Source of the DNA: Dermacentor variabilis
Lineage: Eukaryota; Arthropoda; Arachnida; Ixodida; Ixodidae
Assembly: GCF_050947875.1 (NCBI RefSeq)
Contig: NC_134570.1
Coordinates: 228,393,265 to 228,457,264, forward strand
Direction: 5' to 3'
DNA: 64,000 nucleotides
Position numbers and translations under genes: made by a program. Below are positions 1 to 10,565 of this stretch, piece by piece; the stretch's first letter is position 1, and the number at the start of each line of letters is the position of its first letter. The notes beneath the pieces were generated by a model, which was not told the origin of the DNA, ran no database searches, and saw only the letters and a list, made by a program, of their open reading frames with translations.

Positions 1-1898
1 TTCTTGAAAAAATTCAGTGCCATTCCACTCTATGAAAGTGGATGACCAGTGAAGCTGTTTAGAGCACGACACATAGGCGACCCAGAATCTTGAACAAAAG
101 TGCGAACATATTTATTGTCCTTATCTGCGGCCATCGTGGTGATACGCATACACATTCGCGTAGCACCTCTGTTATTACATGTGTCCTTCACGTAATACAA
201 TGACTCATGCCTCCATAAACGCGGCCTCCCCATTACGACGACTGAAGGGAAGTGAAATTCTACGCTGGAATGACGAGCCGCAACGGAGCCAGCTGTGGAA
301 GACGACGATGCTCAAGCCATTGCTGATGATGATAATTTTTTGCGCAACGTAGCTGCAGCTGTGGAAGCAGATGACGATGAACGCGCGAGTAGTGGCACGT
401 TTGTGCGGTTGGCACCGATCATTTTTAACAGTACGTTTTGAAAAAGTTGTACAAAACATTTCTTCAGAAACATCTGCTTTTTACCCTTGTGCCTGGGACC
501 TCTTTGGATCCCACCTGTGACAAGGGTAGTTCAAGGACGCGTTACAGATACCCGAGCCCACTGGGATATGTGCCATTGAGCTGTGCCATTGCCATATGAA
601 GAATTCTTTCCGGCAAGCCACAATGCACACTTTCCGAGGCATGGAAGGCAGTGCGAGTGCACTCCGATGTATGATTTTTCCATATTATTGCCCTATGAAA
701 AGACAAAGTAGGGAAATTTTAGCGGGTTTCATATCACTAGGCACGGAAGCCCATGCATGAGCGCGACGCCCTTGAGCCTCAAAGACACGCAGTTACGAGT
801 GGTAGCTTATCAAGCCATTTTTTTCCTACATTTGTGTTTTCTGCATTTCTACTGTGGCGCGTTTTAACGCATGCGCTGTAGTACTGTCGGAGGTTTGTTT
901 TGGCGAACGCGTTCAGAATTTTTTAAGGCTGCCTGTGGCAGATGGCACACTTCCAGTTCATGAGCTGGTTTGCACGAAGAGGCGGACATTACTTGCACAA
1001 AAAAATTAACTGCATATTCGGCTAATTAACAAAAATTCACTAATTAAGTTTCTAACTAAATATCTTACGGCCCATATTGCGATTAGCCGGGGACATCGCA
1101 AGGCAGATCCACTCGGAATGAATTCTCAGGACGACAAAAGTTTTGAGGTATTAATTCTCGAATTTTGCGGAGAAATCCATTGGCATTCCAGTTACTCAGC
1201 AAAATGTCGTTTTATGCATTCACGCACAAAAGTAACTTCTGTGAAAATATTTCTGCTTGAGCAAATAGTGTCCGCCGCTTCAAGTAGAGAAGCTCATAAA
1301 CTAGAAATCTGTTATCTGGCACAGACAGCCTTTAAATTTCTGAAAGTGCTCGATGAAACACCCTGAATTACACTAATTAAATTTTTATTTGTTAGTTTCA
1401 GGTTCTTCCTGTCTTCTTGCTTGTGTACAATGTGTTTTGCCGATTTTTCACCTTGGATTTCGGTTTAGTTTTCGGTTTATTGATCACGTATCAACTTGCC
1501 CAGTTTAGACCACGTTGTTTTGGGAGAGACTTCGTATATTAAACATGAAATACATTGTCCCACCTCCACACCGTCTCGCTTATAGAGAGACCATGTGCTC
1601 ACTTACTTGACTCTAGCATGAGTTCCTTGTCTATCATGTACATTATAAAGCACAAAGGTGATTATCGATAACCCTGCCACATGTGTTTGCGAATGCAACT
1701 ATCGTAGCACTGTTAGCCCTACCCGTACTATCTTTTCTTTATATTGTCTTAAATTTCCTTTAGTAGCACCATCTTGTCTTCCCACATTACTTCACTCGTT
1801 AGGATGTTACAGAAAAGTTGTGTGCACCACTAATGTCCGAGAATGCGAAGTATAAAGGTGTTCTTTCTTTGCCCTGTCTGTTTCGACAGAATGTTTAT
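1..1898. other. No gene recognised
   Basis: Only short unconvincing reading frames are present. The stretch from about 950 to 1550 is A+T-rich. I see no repeat pair, splice-bounded exon or RNA gene here. Confidence 0.5.
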
Positions 1899-1924
1899 TG
1901 TTACAATATCGACCGGGTGACGTG

Positions 1925-1993
1925 GGCGTTCGTGTTGACCACTTCTCTACTCTTGTGTCCTGTCTGCACGCCTCACCTCTTCTTTGCATAATC
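1925..1993. repeat. One arm of a short foldback-type repeat inserted in the 3' LTR
   Basis: The LTR copy at 11519-12185 lacks this segment. Its core from 1933 to 1975 is nearly identical to both arms of the foldback element at 31513-31685 (shared motifs CTCTACTCTTGTGTCC and TGTCTGCACGCCTCACCT). Only the right-hand half is present and a target duplication is not clear. Confidence 0.55.
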
Positions 1994-2224
1994 ATGTGAG
2001 TCTTCACTGCAGGAATCAGGAAACAACGACGACGCGGGCATCGTGATGATGAATAAAAAAGTAGAAAAGAGTGCATTCACTTCATTGATACATGGATGCG
2101 ACTCTCGTCTGGGTCTCGAGCGCTTCTTATTAACACGGAGGCCAGCATGGCCTTAAATAACCTCTGACGGTCCTGTGGTCGTCGCCGTCTTCTTCCGGGG
2201 CCTGTATATCCCTTTGCCCTCCTT

Positions 2225-2455
2225 GGTGTCAGCTCGGGGAAAATGGCGACGTCATTTTGACCTTCGGTTTCTTCTGTCCTTTTGTGTCAGCTCGGGGAAA
2301 AGGGTGACGTCGACCTGACCTTCGGTTTCTTTTTCTATACTTTTGTGACAGCTCGTGGAGAAGGGGTTGGTGTCCTTTTGACCTTGTGGCCTGTCTTTCC
2401 CTTCGTCCGTCCTTTTCTGTCAGCGCGGGGAAAAGGGTGGCGCCATTTCGAAGAA
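2225..2455. repeat. Degenerate ~60-bp tandem repeats inside the 3' LTR
   Basis: Repeated blocks share TTTTGTGTCAGCTCGGGGAA, then GGTGACGTC, then TTGACCTTCGGTTTCTT. The matching array in the other LTR is at 11770-12115. The repeats may be U3 enhancer-like units; that is inference. Confidence 0.6.
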
Positions 2456-2983
2456 GTGTAATTATGTTGAGAAGGGGACGCCGATTGAAATGCTTCTCGC
2501 ACCTGACAGGTCGATCATAACAGCCCGTCCACTGCCACAGGAGGTCTCGAAGGGGCTGCAGCATCCAAGCACCTCGAAGAGATCGGTAAACTCTGTGCTT
2601 CTTGCTTCGTTTCGCCGATCGTTCCAAGCCCTTCTGGCAATAAACCACGTTCAGCCCAAGGCACAACAAACAGCCAGCACCCAACCAACTACGAGAACTG
2701 CCAAGTTCACGCGTTTTCCACATAAACCTTATCCGAATCGTACCTGCAGTCCTCGCTCGAGATTTCTAAAATTTACCAACGGAGAAAAGCAGATTTCAGC
2801 GCATATATTAGCCGGCCTAATGCCTAACGATATTGTTTCCTTTTCCAGAGAAAGCCACGTTTGTTGAGAGACTGAGAACGTATTGAAACCCGGCAATGGC
2901 GCTAATCCTAAATTCAAAACGGACAAACAAAATGATTTCGAAGAAAAGCAAAGAACAAAAGAGGGCCTTTACGACATTGTGCT

Positions 2984-3442
2984 TCACACGAAGAAGCTAC
3001 GGCTGTTGCCGTCTGCGTTGGCATTGTCGCGTCCTTTTCTGTCCATGACATCTGCAGACATTTGCAGAAGAATTCTGCGGTTCTTTTGGGACATATTTCT
3101 AAGCCAAGTCAAAGGACAGTGGTCAGTTTCTACTGGGAACCGTGATCGGGCCGGATAACATCGGAGCTTGTGTATTCCCCATACCAGGCAAGCGCACTCC
3201 TTTTCTGAAGTACTGTAGGCATGTTCGCGGACAGTCAGCTTCTGGCTTACGAACATTACTGGGTGTTCCTCCCCATTTTCATTTTTCTGACTGAGCACTG
3301 CACCCAAGCCTCGATCACTTGCATCGCACTGCAGAAGAAAATGAAGATTATAAACAGGAGCTCTCAAGACCGGTTTATTGGCTAAAGTGGCTTTTAGGTT
3401 GAGAAAAGATTTTTCTTTTTGCTCGTTTTGCACAATCTTCAC
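2984..3442 (-). pseudogene. Retrotransposon RNase H, C-terminal end of pol (Gmr1-like element)
   Basis: Ty3/gypsy-type RNase H, which degrades the RNA strand during reverse transcription. Visible landmarks on the minus strand are QCDASDRGLGAVLSQ (first Asp, about residue 40), TSEKECACLVWG (Glu), VETDHCPL (second Asp), and the terminal KGRDNANADGNSR block. The polyprotein stops four residues after this block (SFFV, then stop), so no integrase follows. A small deletion removes residues between the tether and the KGR block. The upstream RT fragment ends in a different frame at 3452. Confidence 0.8.
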
Positions 3443-3451
3443 GCGTTCATT

Positions 3452-4275
3452 CTATCTTAAACTGTCCATGAGGGGACTCGCGATTTCTGAAGAGTTACGG
3501 ATGTAACGTTGATAATAACCTGTTAGTTCTAAAAAGGAACGGACATCTATTTTTGTTACAGGTATTGGGTAATCGCATATGGAGGCTACTTTTATCTCAA
3601 GGGAGCGTTTGTAGCCACGCCCGAGCTTGTGGCCTCTCATTAATCGAAAGACTAGCGCAAATAGCAGGGACACAGACGGAGGAAGCGACAGCGCTCCGTC
3701 TCTGTCCCTGTTATTAGCGCTCGTCCTGTCGCTTCCTCCGTCTGTGTCCCTGTTATTTGCGCTAGTCTTTTGATTAATGATGTCACACCAACTAGCCCAG
3801 TTTTCTGCCTTCATCGCTGATGGCCTATATAGCTAACTTTGGCTTTTGCTAGTTGACATTTTTCGCCTTTCAGGGCCAAACCGGCCGCACGCAAACTCAA
3901 GCACTTTCTCCCAATCCTTCCAAGTATGAAGAAGACTGCGATGCCATCTAAGTAGGGAAGCGCGTAGTTTTACATTCCTTTCAGAACCTGATCCATAAGT
4001 CGTGAGAAACAAAATGGAGCTCTTTTTAATCCGAAGGCGAGGACAAGAGGCCGAAAGGTACCCAGAGGGGATATAAAGGTGGTGTAATGGCTAACTTGCT
4101 CGGTTAATGGTACCGGCAAGTAACCCAGTAGTGGATACAAATTCAACCCGGCTGATGGTTTCTACCCGCTCTTTCCGATTATGAATGGGGCAATTCTGAT
4201 CCTTAGTTATGGCATTTATCTTGCGGTAATCGATACAAGGCCTGGGGCCTTTCCCTGGAGCCTCCACCAGTACGG
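3452..4275 (-). pseudogene. Reverse transcriptase remnant of the Gmr1-like element
   Basis: Minus-strand RT sequence resumes at about 4275 just inside the nested gypsy element, with PRPCIDYRKINAIT (an RT block near the fingers), then FISPLGTFRPLVLAFGLKRAP. The catalytic box reads YLDG instead of YLDD (3943-3954), so the second catalytic Asp is lost. After the foldback insertion at 3635-3815 it continues as FLELTGYYQRYIRN (thumb/connection). The N-terminal 40-50 residues expected between the linker ending at 8173 and 4275 are missing, apparently removed by the same deletion that truncated the nested element. Confidence 0.75.
3635..3815 (-). repeat. Short foldback element inserted in the RT, 10-bp target duplications
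   Basis: A 181-bp insertion interrupts the RT frame between the codons for IGH and LGRGYKR. It is flanked by GCTTGTGGCC (3625-3634) and GCTGATGGCC (3816-3825), a 10-bp duplication with two differences. On the minus strand it begins with about 14 variable bases, then GGGCTAGTTGGT. A long imperfect palindrome follows, whose arms share GACTAGCGCAAATA and CAGGGACACAGACGGAGGAA. Confidence 0.75.
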
Positions 4276-6135
4276 ATGAGCTGGCACCAGTACGGACTTC
4301 AGTAGGTGCAGAAGTATCGAAAAGGGCCAGGACAGGAGGCGTTGCAAGAAGGTCGATTAGATGCGAGAATGCAGAGGCCTCGTTATCGCCCCACTGGAAA
4401 GGGGCGTCTTTTTTGAAAAGCTCGCTTAGTGGTCGTGCTATGGCCGCGAAATTTTTCACGAAACGGCGGAAGCACGAACAAAGGCCGACGAAGCTGTGCA
4501 TATCCTTGACACACTTCGGAACAGGGAAGTGCGTAACAGCATGCATCTTGCCTGGGTCCGGTTGCACTCCGTTCGCGTCAACGAGATTCCCAAGGACGGT
4601 TATCTGGCGACGGCCAAATTGGCACTTCTATGCGTTGAGTTGCAGACCCGCTCGACGAAAAACGTCCAGGACTGCTGAGAGGCGCTCGAGGTGCGTAGCA
4701 AAGGTTGGGGATAATACTATTACGTCGTCCAAGTAGCACAGGCACGTGGACCATTTGAAACCGTGAAGAAGGGAGTCCATCATGCGTTCAAAAGTGGCAG
4801 GAGCATTACACAGACCGAACGGTATCACTTTGAATTTATAAAGACCGTCTGGTGTTACAAAAGCAGTCTTCTCGCGGTCGAGATCGTCCATGGCAATCTG
4901 CCAATAGTCGGAGCGAAGGTCAATAGAGGAGAAATAGTGAGCACCGTGGAGGCAGTCAAGGGCGTCATCAATCCGAGGCAGGGGATACAGTCCTTTTTGG
5001 TAACCCTGTAAAGGCGCGCTCACACTAGCGGGAGACTTCCCGCAGCGGCACAGCGTCAAAGTCGCCGCTGCGTCGCAGCTCCTCCGAATGACGCTCACAC
5101 TGCGCGCGTTTTCTCACTGCGGTTGTCTTGGAATGTAGAGAGAGGAGGCGTTGAGGGAGGACCATAACGAGCAGAGAGAGAAGGGGACAGTCACGTGACA
5201 CCAGAGAAAACTGGAAAGCGCGCTCTTTTCCCGCGTCGTCGCTTTGATCGTCTGCTAGCTCTCCTCCCGTCGCCCTTTTTGTGACGAGGATGGCTGGTTC
5301 GAACGATGATCTGTTGGCTACGGTAAACCGACTTATACTTGCTTGTTCGCTGCTTCTGCACCGTCGCCTCAAGTCACATATTCATGCTGGCAAAGCAACC
5401 GCCGAGTGTTCCGCAGCACGCTCCCAGCCTGCGCCGACGGGGTCACTGAACTGGGACGACGTCACGGTTCACGGTCGGCCCCCATTGGCTGTTCTCGTCA
5501 GCGGCGCAGGAAATATAGGTACCGGACCCATCGCTCTGCGGGACGGCGCAGCAGCCTGTCTGCGGGAAGCGGCGCGCGGAAAACGTTCTGCGTTGCGCGT
5601 TTTCCCGCCACTGTGAACGCGCCTTTAAGGTGCCGATAATCCACGCAAAAGCGCCATGAGCCATCCTTCTTTTTCACCAGTACAACAGGTGACGCCCATG
5701 GACTACATGATGGTTCAATAATGATCTTGGCAAGCATTTTGCGAACTTCTGCGTGAATAAATTGACGCTCAGCCGGTGACACTCGATACGGGCAGCGATG
5801 AATAGGAGGGGCATAGCCGGTATCAATGCGATGCTTAACAGCTGTAGTTTGGGCCGAAGGACAATCCGATCGTTAAAGTAAAAAATATCGTGTTAGGAAA
5901 ACAGAACACGGTAGAGCTCACGAGTGTGCTCGGACGGCATGTCGGGTGCAATCATTCTCTGTAAGTCGGCGATGGTACAAGTTGCCGACTGCGATGGTAG
6001 AGGAGGATCGACTGAATTGTCGTCTACTGCAATAGATGCTACTGAGTGATCTTCGAATGAGCAAAGCTGGGCCAGAGACACCCCGCGTGGCAGCACTTGT
6101 GTCGTCAAGCCAAAATTGACCACTGGCAGGCACAC
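4276..6135 (-). pseudogene. RT and start of RNase H, gypsy copy 1
   Basis: Minus-strand RT of the Ty3/gypsy type. The fragments are HTRELYRVLFS (about 5930), VSPAERQFIHAEVRKML and ASPVVLVKKKDGSWRFCVDY (5780-5640), then after the TIR insertion IDDALDCLHGAHYF, QIAMDDLDREKTAFVTPDG, IPFGLCNAPATFERMM and CLCYLDDVIVLSP, the last containing the catalytic YLDD (about 4720). The connection domain follows (RFVKNFAAIARPLSELF) and a truncated RNase H start. Frames change several times, so no functional product is possible. Confidence 0.85.
5012..5624. mobile_element. Harbinger-like TIR element (MITE) inside the gypsy RT
   Basis: The ends are inverted repeats: AGGCGCGCTCACACTAGCGG on the left and, as reverse complement, AGGCGCGTTCACAGTGGCGG on the right. 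Comparison with the uninterrupted RT at 44245-44260 shows the empty site CCCTGTTAAGGTG. The flanks are therefore a 3-bp duplication, TAA (5009-5011) and TTA (5625-5627), with one change. The 3-bp T-W-A target and GGCGCGTTCACA-type ends suit PIF/Harbinger elements. A plus-strand frame (5281-5616) begins MTRMAGSNDDLLATVNRLI and may be a remnant of a transposase N-terminus, but I cannot confirm that. Confidence 0.7.
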
Positions 6136-6136
6136 G

Positions 6137-6715
6137 CTATTCGCCGTAATAGATAAAACTATGATTTACTATGATCCCGTGTGTAAGGAGGACGTCTTGC
6201 ATAGGAGCCGCGATATAGTGATCGCCGGGGACAGGTGCGAATGACACTGACTCAACGTAAGTCAGTGCCGAAGGGGGCAAGCGAACGAAGTCGACGGAAC
6301 TGAGGCGACTGGGGTGTGGTTCAGCGGGATCCAGAACGGGCAAGTCAAGGCGGAGAGTACTGGCGGAACAATCGATGAGAGCAGAATGTGCGGAGACGAA
6401 GTCTAAGCCGAGGATGATGTCGTGGGGACAGTGGGCGATGACTGTAAACAGCACGATAGTGGAGCGATCAGCGAAGGAGACGCGGGCGGCACACATACCA
6501 ATTACGGGGGCTATTCCACCATCGGGGACGCGGACAACAGGCGTCGTGGCGGGCGTGATTATTTTCTTCAGTCGGTTACGAAGTTCAGCGCTCATTACCG
6601 ACAAGTGCGCCCCAGTTTCGATAAGAGCAGACAAAGAAACACTGTCGACTTGCATGTCAAGAAGGTTCAGATGAGTGGGCAACATCAGTAGATGATTTGG
6701 CGGCGTAGGGAGCAA
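6137..6715 (-). pseudogene. Aspartic protease region, gypsy copy 1
   Basis: Open for 192 codons. Contains the retropepsin active-site loop as ALIETGAHLSVMS, where the family norm is DTG, and the second conserved block as IILGLDFVSAHSALI. The same Asp-to-Glu change is present in the other gypsy copy (43165-43476), so it was probably in their common source. An aspartic protease with Glu at this place should be inactive, which is knowledge of the family rather than something tested here. Confidence 0.8.
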
Positions 6716-7046
6716 TGCAGCGTCACCTCGAGGCGCTGCATCTTCTAGTTTTCCAGCTGGGAGCGGTGTCCGAAGGTAGTCGGCGAAAATGAGCGATGGG
6801 GCTGGGGAGAGCGAGATTGTCGTCGTTGGGGCGAAGGCGAACGAGAATAGGGGCGGTTCGGCGCAGGAGAATCAGTGGTGGCATTAACGGAGCGTGCGGC
6901 ATAGGGACGAGAAAGGCCACCTGGGGGCGAGAGTTGTCAGTATAAGTAGACTGGGTCGGGGAACTCCAGCGACTGCGACCGTGCCGAGAAACGTACCCGA
7001 TTCTACGGCACTGAAAACAAATGGGCTTGTCGTCAGCAGTACGCCA

Positions 7047-7936
7047 TTAAGAGGGATTGCGGAAACGTGGTGAGTAATAAGATGCGGGACGGGGCGGAAT
7101 CGATGAAGCCGGGTGGTTATCAAGACGATGGGCCGAGCAGATGGTGTGGAGACCCATGTTTTCGAATTCCTGGCGGACAACTGCCTGGATCAGGGAAACC
7201 GTGACTGCAGGTGCGTTGGAAGGGCTGGAGTCGAAGGCAGCCGGATAGACGGCCTCGATCTCACGCCGGACGATCCGGGTAACATCGCCAGTGTTGGTGG
7301 GACGAGGAGCGTCGGCACAGGAAGATGTCGCTGAGGTGTTGGGCAGACGAGCAAACTGCTGGTCAATGCGTCGGCTTTTAGCGCGTTCCAGGCGGTGGAA
7401 CTCTTTCATAACTGCATCCACCATCGCCACGTTGCTGAAAACGAGCAAGTTGAAGGCGTCATCGGCAGTGCCTTTCAGGATGTAGGAGACTTTATCGGAC
7501 TCAGTCATGTGTGCGTCAACTTTGCGGCACAGAGCCAAGACGTCCTGAATGTACGTGACGTAGGGCTCCGTTGACGTCTGCACGCGGCCGGAAAGCGCCT
7601 TCTGCGCGGCAAGTAGGTGACCGTATGGGTTGCCGAACAAGTCTCGGAGCTTTTGCTTAAGCGAATCCCAACTGGTGAGCTCATCTTCGTGCGTCCGAAA
7701 CCAAATTCGAGGTGTGCCACCGAGGTAAAAGACTACGTTGGCGAGCATGGTAGTAGAGTCCCACCGGTTATTGCGGCTGACGTGTTCGTACAGACTGATG
7801 CAGTCGTCGACGTCTTCCCCATCTTTGCCCGAGAATACGCCAGGATCACGGGGAGCGGGGAGAGTGATGTAGGTGGTCGAAATGGCAGCAGGTGTCGGAG
7901 AGACGGCTGAGTCGAGTTGTCATCGCCGGAAGCCAT
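7047..7936 (-). pseudogene. Gag capsid and broken zinc knuckle, gypsy copy 1
   Basis: Starts with ATG at 7936 (MASGDDNSTQP), shifts frame after about 12 codons, then runs open from 7748 to 7047. The capsid contains the retrotransposon-gag signature YLGGTPRIWFRTHEDELTSW and LRDLFGNPYGHLLAAQKAL. Another frame downstream encodes a CCHC knuckle at about 7000-7040 that has decayed to CFQCRRIGYVSRHG, losing the His and last Cys that the plus-strand copy retains (CFHCHRIGHISRHC). Gag would form the particle and package RNA. Confidence 0.8.
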
Positions 7937-8011
7937 GAAGGAAGGCTCGACGTACCGTCCACTGCGAAGCTCCGTGACGAGGTACAGGGAACGTCCACCT
8001 CCACCAGATAT

Positions 8012-8172
8012 GTTACGTAGGAAGACGCAGACGGAAAGCTATATACAACCATATTTACAAGGGGAATACGCCGCACTTGGCCAAGAGGCAACTGCCCGCG
8101 CTAGCCTCCTAATCGTCGTCGTCGTCTTCGCAATGCTCGCCTCTTCATCGTTGTAAACACTGTTCCGTAGCA
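8012..8172 (-). repeat. 5' LTR of gypsy copy 1 (161 bp)
   Basis: On the minus strand it begins TGCTACGGAACAG and ends CTTCCTACGTAACA, matching both LTRs of the 41.7-46.8 kb copy. A short LTR of about 160 bp is typical for some Ty3/gypsy elements. Confidence 0.85.
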
Positions 8173-8417
8173 ATATCATGCTCTATCAAGCTAGTTCTAT
8201 CTGATCGATCCAAAAAATAGTCTTCAAAGCCACCCACGAGCTCTGGCAGTTCGCTTCGCTGGCGCGGATCTAAATTTTGGTTTGCACCTATGTCCGCGCA
8301 AACTTTAGAAATTTCCGTTGGCGGCATCGGATAAGCAAATTCTGTTTCCACTTCTTCGGGTAGGGCCAGATGAACTATGGATTCGCGCTCTGGCTTCATC
8401 AGGTTCGTCTGGTACAT
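8173..8417 (-). pseudogene. Pol linker between integrase and RT, Gmr1-like element
   Basis: The minus strand reads MYQTNLMKPERESIVHLALP, then a Pro-rich segment, then LVGGFEDYFLDRSDRTSLIE and HDI, where the gypsy 5' LTR interrupts it. The TSLIEHDI block is the standard lead-in to Ty3/gypsy RT (compare TAVKHRINTGD before RT at 44030 in the other element). It directly follows the integrase C-terminus, which is the key evidence for integrase-before-RT order. Confidence 0.8.
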
Positions 8418-8429
8418 CCTAAGCTCTTT

Positions 8430-9430
8430 ACGCCTTCCCGGTAATTTGACGGCATAGTTCGTTTCTGAAAGCTTCTCTATTACTTCCGCAGTTCCTTTTC
8501 AAAGGACGTCTTGCTTGTTCTTTCGGGATGCCACTAGCAAAAGCACCTGATCTTCTACAGTCCGCTTCCGAGCGTTCCTATCGTAGTATACGTTAACTTT
8601 CCTTTGGGCGGATTTCATGTTTGCTTCCAACAGCTCTTGGCGAGATTGCAACCGTTCTAGCAGTTCCAATACGTACTCAACAACTGTAGGATCATCGCCA
8701 TGCCTTTCCCATGCCTCGCGCACCATTTGAAGCGGAGATCGAAGCGACATCCCGTAAACGAGCTCGGCTGGGCTGAACCCTGCGGCTTCACGCGGCACCG
8801 ACCACAAGGCAAACATAGTGGCCGCTAAGCAGGCCTCCCAGTCCTTTCTTTAATCGCAACACAAAGCCCGCAGTACCCTCTTCAGCACGGATTGCCACGC
8901 TTCTGCACTGTTGCTCTGCGGATGCCGCACTGAACTGTGGATGATGCGAATGCTGCACCTTTCTAGGGAGGCGGTAGTAAGGTTACCGGTGAACACGCTG
9001 CCCTAATCGCTTTGCAGCTCAGATGGCAAACCTAATCGAGAGAACACCGATAGTAAAGCTGCAACCACCTTGACTGAATTGGTTTCTTTTAGGGGAACTG
9101 CCTCCGGAAACTTGGTTGCGGGGCAAATCATTATCAAAATGTATTTGTACCTTGAACTAGTCAGGGAGAAAGGTTCCGCCACATCAACCACTAAGCGTTT
9201 GAAGGGTTCCGTGATTACAGAAACCAATTTCATAGGAGCTTTCCTCGTTTCGTGTGGCGTTCCCACTTTCTGACAAGCCTCGCATGTCTGGACATGATTT
9301 TCTACATCTTTGAAGCATCCCGGCCAAAAAAATTCACATAGTAACCTATCTTTAGTCTTCTTCATGCCTAAATGACCCGCCCATCCGTTTCCACGGCAAA
9401 GGTTGAGGACTGGAGCTCAGTATTTTGAGG
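8430..9430 (-). pseudogene. Integrase of the Gmr1-like element
   Basis: Fragments run in order on the minus strand. An HHCC zinc-binding region reads GNGWAGHLGMKKTKDRLL with CEACQK (the first His is lost). The catalytic core has VVDVAEPF (first Asp), LPSELQSD (second Asp, followed by a stop) and HPQSNSAEAWQSVLKRVLRA (the Glu, about 8905). The C-terminal part has ELVYGMSLRSPLQMVREAWE, a coiled segment and KLPGRRKELR. Integrase inserts the cDNA into the genome. All three catalytic positions can be found, but at least one stop and several frame changes break the protein. Confidence 0.8.
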
Positions 9431-9543
9431 GAACAACAAGCTGGTCATACTGTACTCCCTTTGTGTTTGTGTGCTGTCGGTACAAGAGGTAACTGCGGCG
9501 TTGCAATGTGATGTTCTTTCTGGCTATTCCATTTTCCTCTAGT

Positions 9544-10303
9544 TCATTCAGCTTGTCGAGCTTGTTCAGCTTGTTCTGCCACGAGACCTTCTTTATCAAC
9601 CCTCAGTAGGTCTAAAAAGCCCTCGGAATGCGGAAGTACCAAATTAGTTTCTAATTCTTCTGCTAGCTCTGGCTGCGGTAGTCCTACTGACTCGCATGCC
9701 TCTTTGCTAGCGTCTTCCTCACCGATTTCGCTGGCTTTTGGTTGTGTTTCCTGAGTGGCTATGTCGTCAGGCATACTTTTGGCTTCGTTGCCGTGTTTTG
9801 TCTTCGCCGCGATCTCCCGAGCTTTTGAACGCGCGAGAGCTTGGACCGTATGGTCGCCCAAACTCAGGCCCTTCTCCTTCAGCAGCATTTCCGAGCGATT
9901 TGAAAATAAGTAGGGATAATGTTTGGACAGATTTTGCGATACTGCGGCTTCGGTCAGCAATACTCCGAACGGTCCCTCAGTCCTCACTCTGGCTATGGGC
10001 AATCAAACATTATCTTCCTTACCTGCCCGATCCACGAACATTCCTCGGTGAAATCGTCAGGTATCACATACGCTGGGTGGACAATGTCCATTGTCGCCGC
10101 TGAGTCCCTATAAGTACCTTACATGGCTTTCCATTCACTACTAGGTCGCGAAGGTAGGGTTCTAAGAGCGTCAGGTTGTCGTTGTTGCCATTCACAAAAG
10201 AGAAAACATTTCTAGGCTTCCGATAGCCGATCGAAAGGTCTCCATCAGGCTCCTGGCAACGGAAACAGACGATCGGTTTTGTAGCCTCCAATGTTCTTGC
10301 CAA
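9544..10303 (-). pseudogene. Zinc knuckle and protease region, Gmr1-like element
   Basis: Begins with a degenerate CCHC knuckle (CFRCQEPDGDLSIGY; the His and last Cys are altered). It continues as LEPYLRDLVVNGKPCKVLIG; a frameshift separates this from the active-site region (DSAATMDIV in the next frame, about 10090). The following frame (10002-9544) carries PIARVRTEGPFGVLL and a Glu/Ala-rich tether. A protease Asp-Ser-Ala site is plausible for this lineage. Function beyond the catalytic motif is inference. Confidence 0.65.
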
Positions 10304-10565
10304 TTTTTTTTTTCGTCTGTCGCTGTGGTGTTATTCTGACCTAAATTATCGGTCGGCCCGTTTTTGGTCCCATCTCTGCTTTCTCGTTGTGAAAGGCACG
10401 CCTGTTTCCCTCTTTACTAAATTTAGTTAATGGCCTGACACACGTTTGCTCAGAGTCGCGACGTGCCGCGAATTCATCTGCTAGCACCGCAGCACGTTCC
10501 AAGCCCTTTTCGCCCGACCCATCTTGAATCCACAGGCGCATCTCTCCGCTTAAGGACCCATAGAA

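Larger units (their letters stand above)
1899..2522 (-). repeat. 3' LTR of the Gmr1-like element
   Basis: Aligns with 11519-12185. On the minus strand it starts TGTTATGATCG and ends ATTGTAACA, giving the TG...CA ends expected of an LTR. A purine-rich tract lies just upstream on that strand (GTGGACGGGC). It contains several roughly 60-bp degenerate tandem units and an insertion of about 70 bp at 1925-1993. Confidence 0.7.
4276..8172 (-). mobile_element. Nested Ty3/gypsy retrotransposon, copy 1, 3' truncated
   Basis: Homologous to the complete copy at 41713-46811 in opposite orientation. It keeps the 5' LTR (8012-8172), gag, protease and RT, and breaks off within RNase H right after the codons for EVRTGAS. 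From there the sequence is outer-element RT. The rest of RNase H, integrase and the 3' LTR are gone. The flank next to the 5' LTR is ATAT (8173-8176), the same tetranucleotide that flanks the other copy. A TIR element sits at 5012-5624. Confidence 0.85.

Noticed and set aside
2229..2723. 164-codon minus-strand ORF
   Set aside because: It runs through the tandem repeats of the LTR and into adjoining element sequence; there is no protein-family pattern.
5281..5616. 111-codon ORF in the TIR element as an active transposase
   Set aside because: Too short, no catalytic DDE residues, and the second half is low-complexity coding of C+G-rich terminal sequence.
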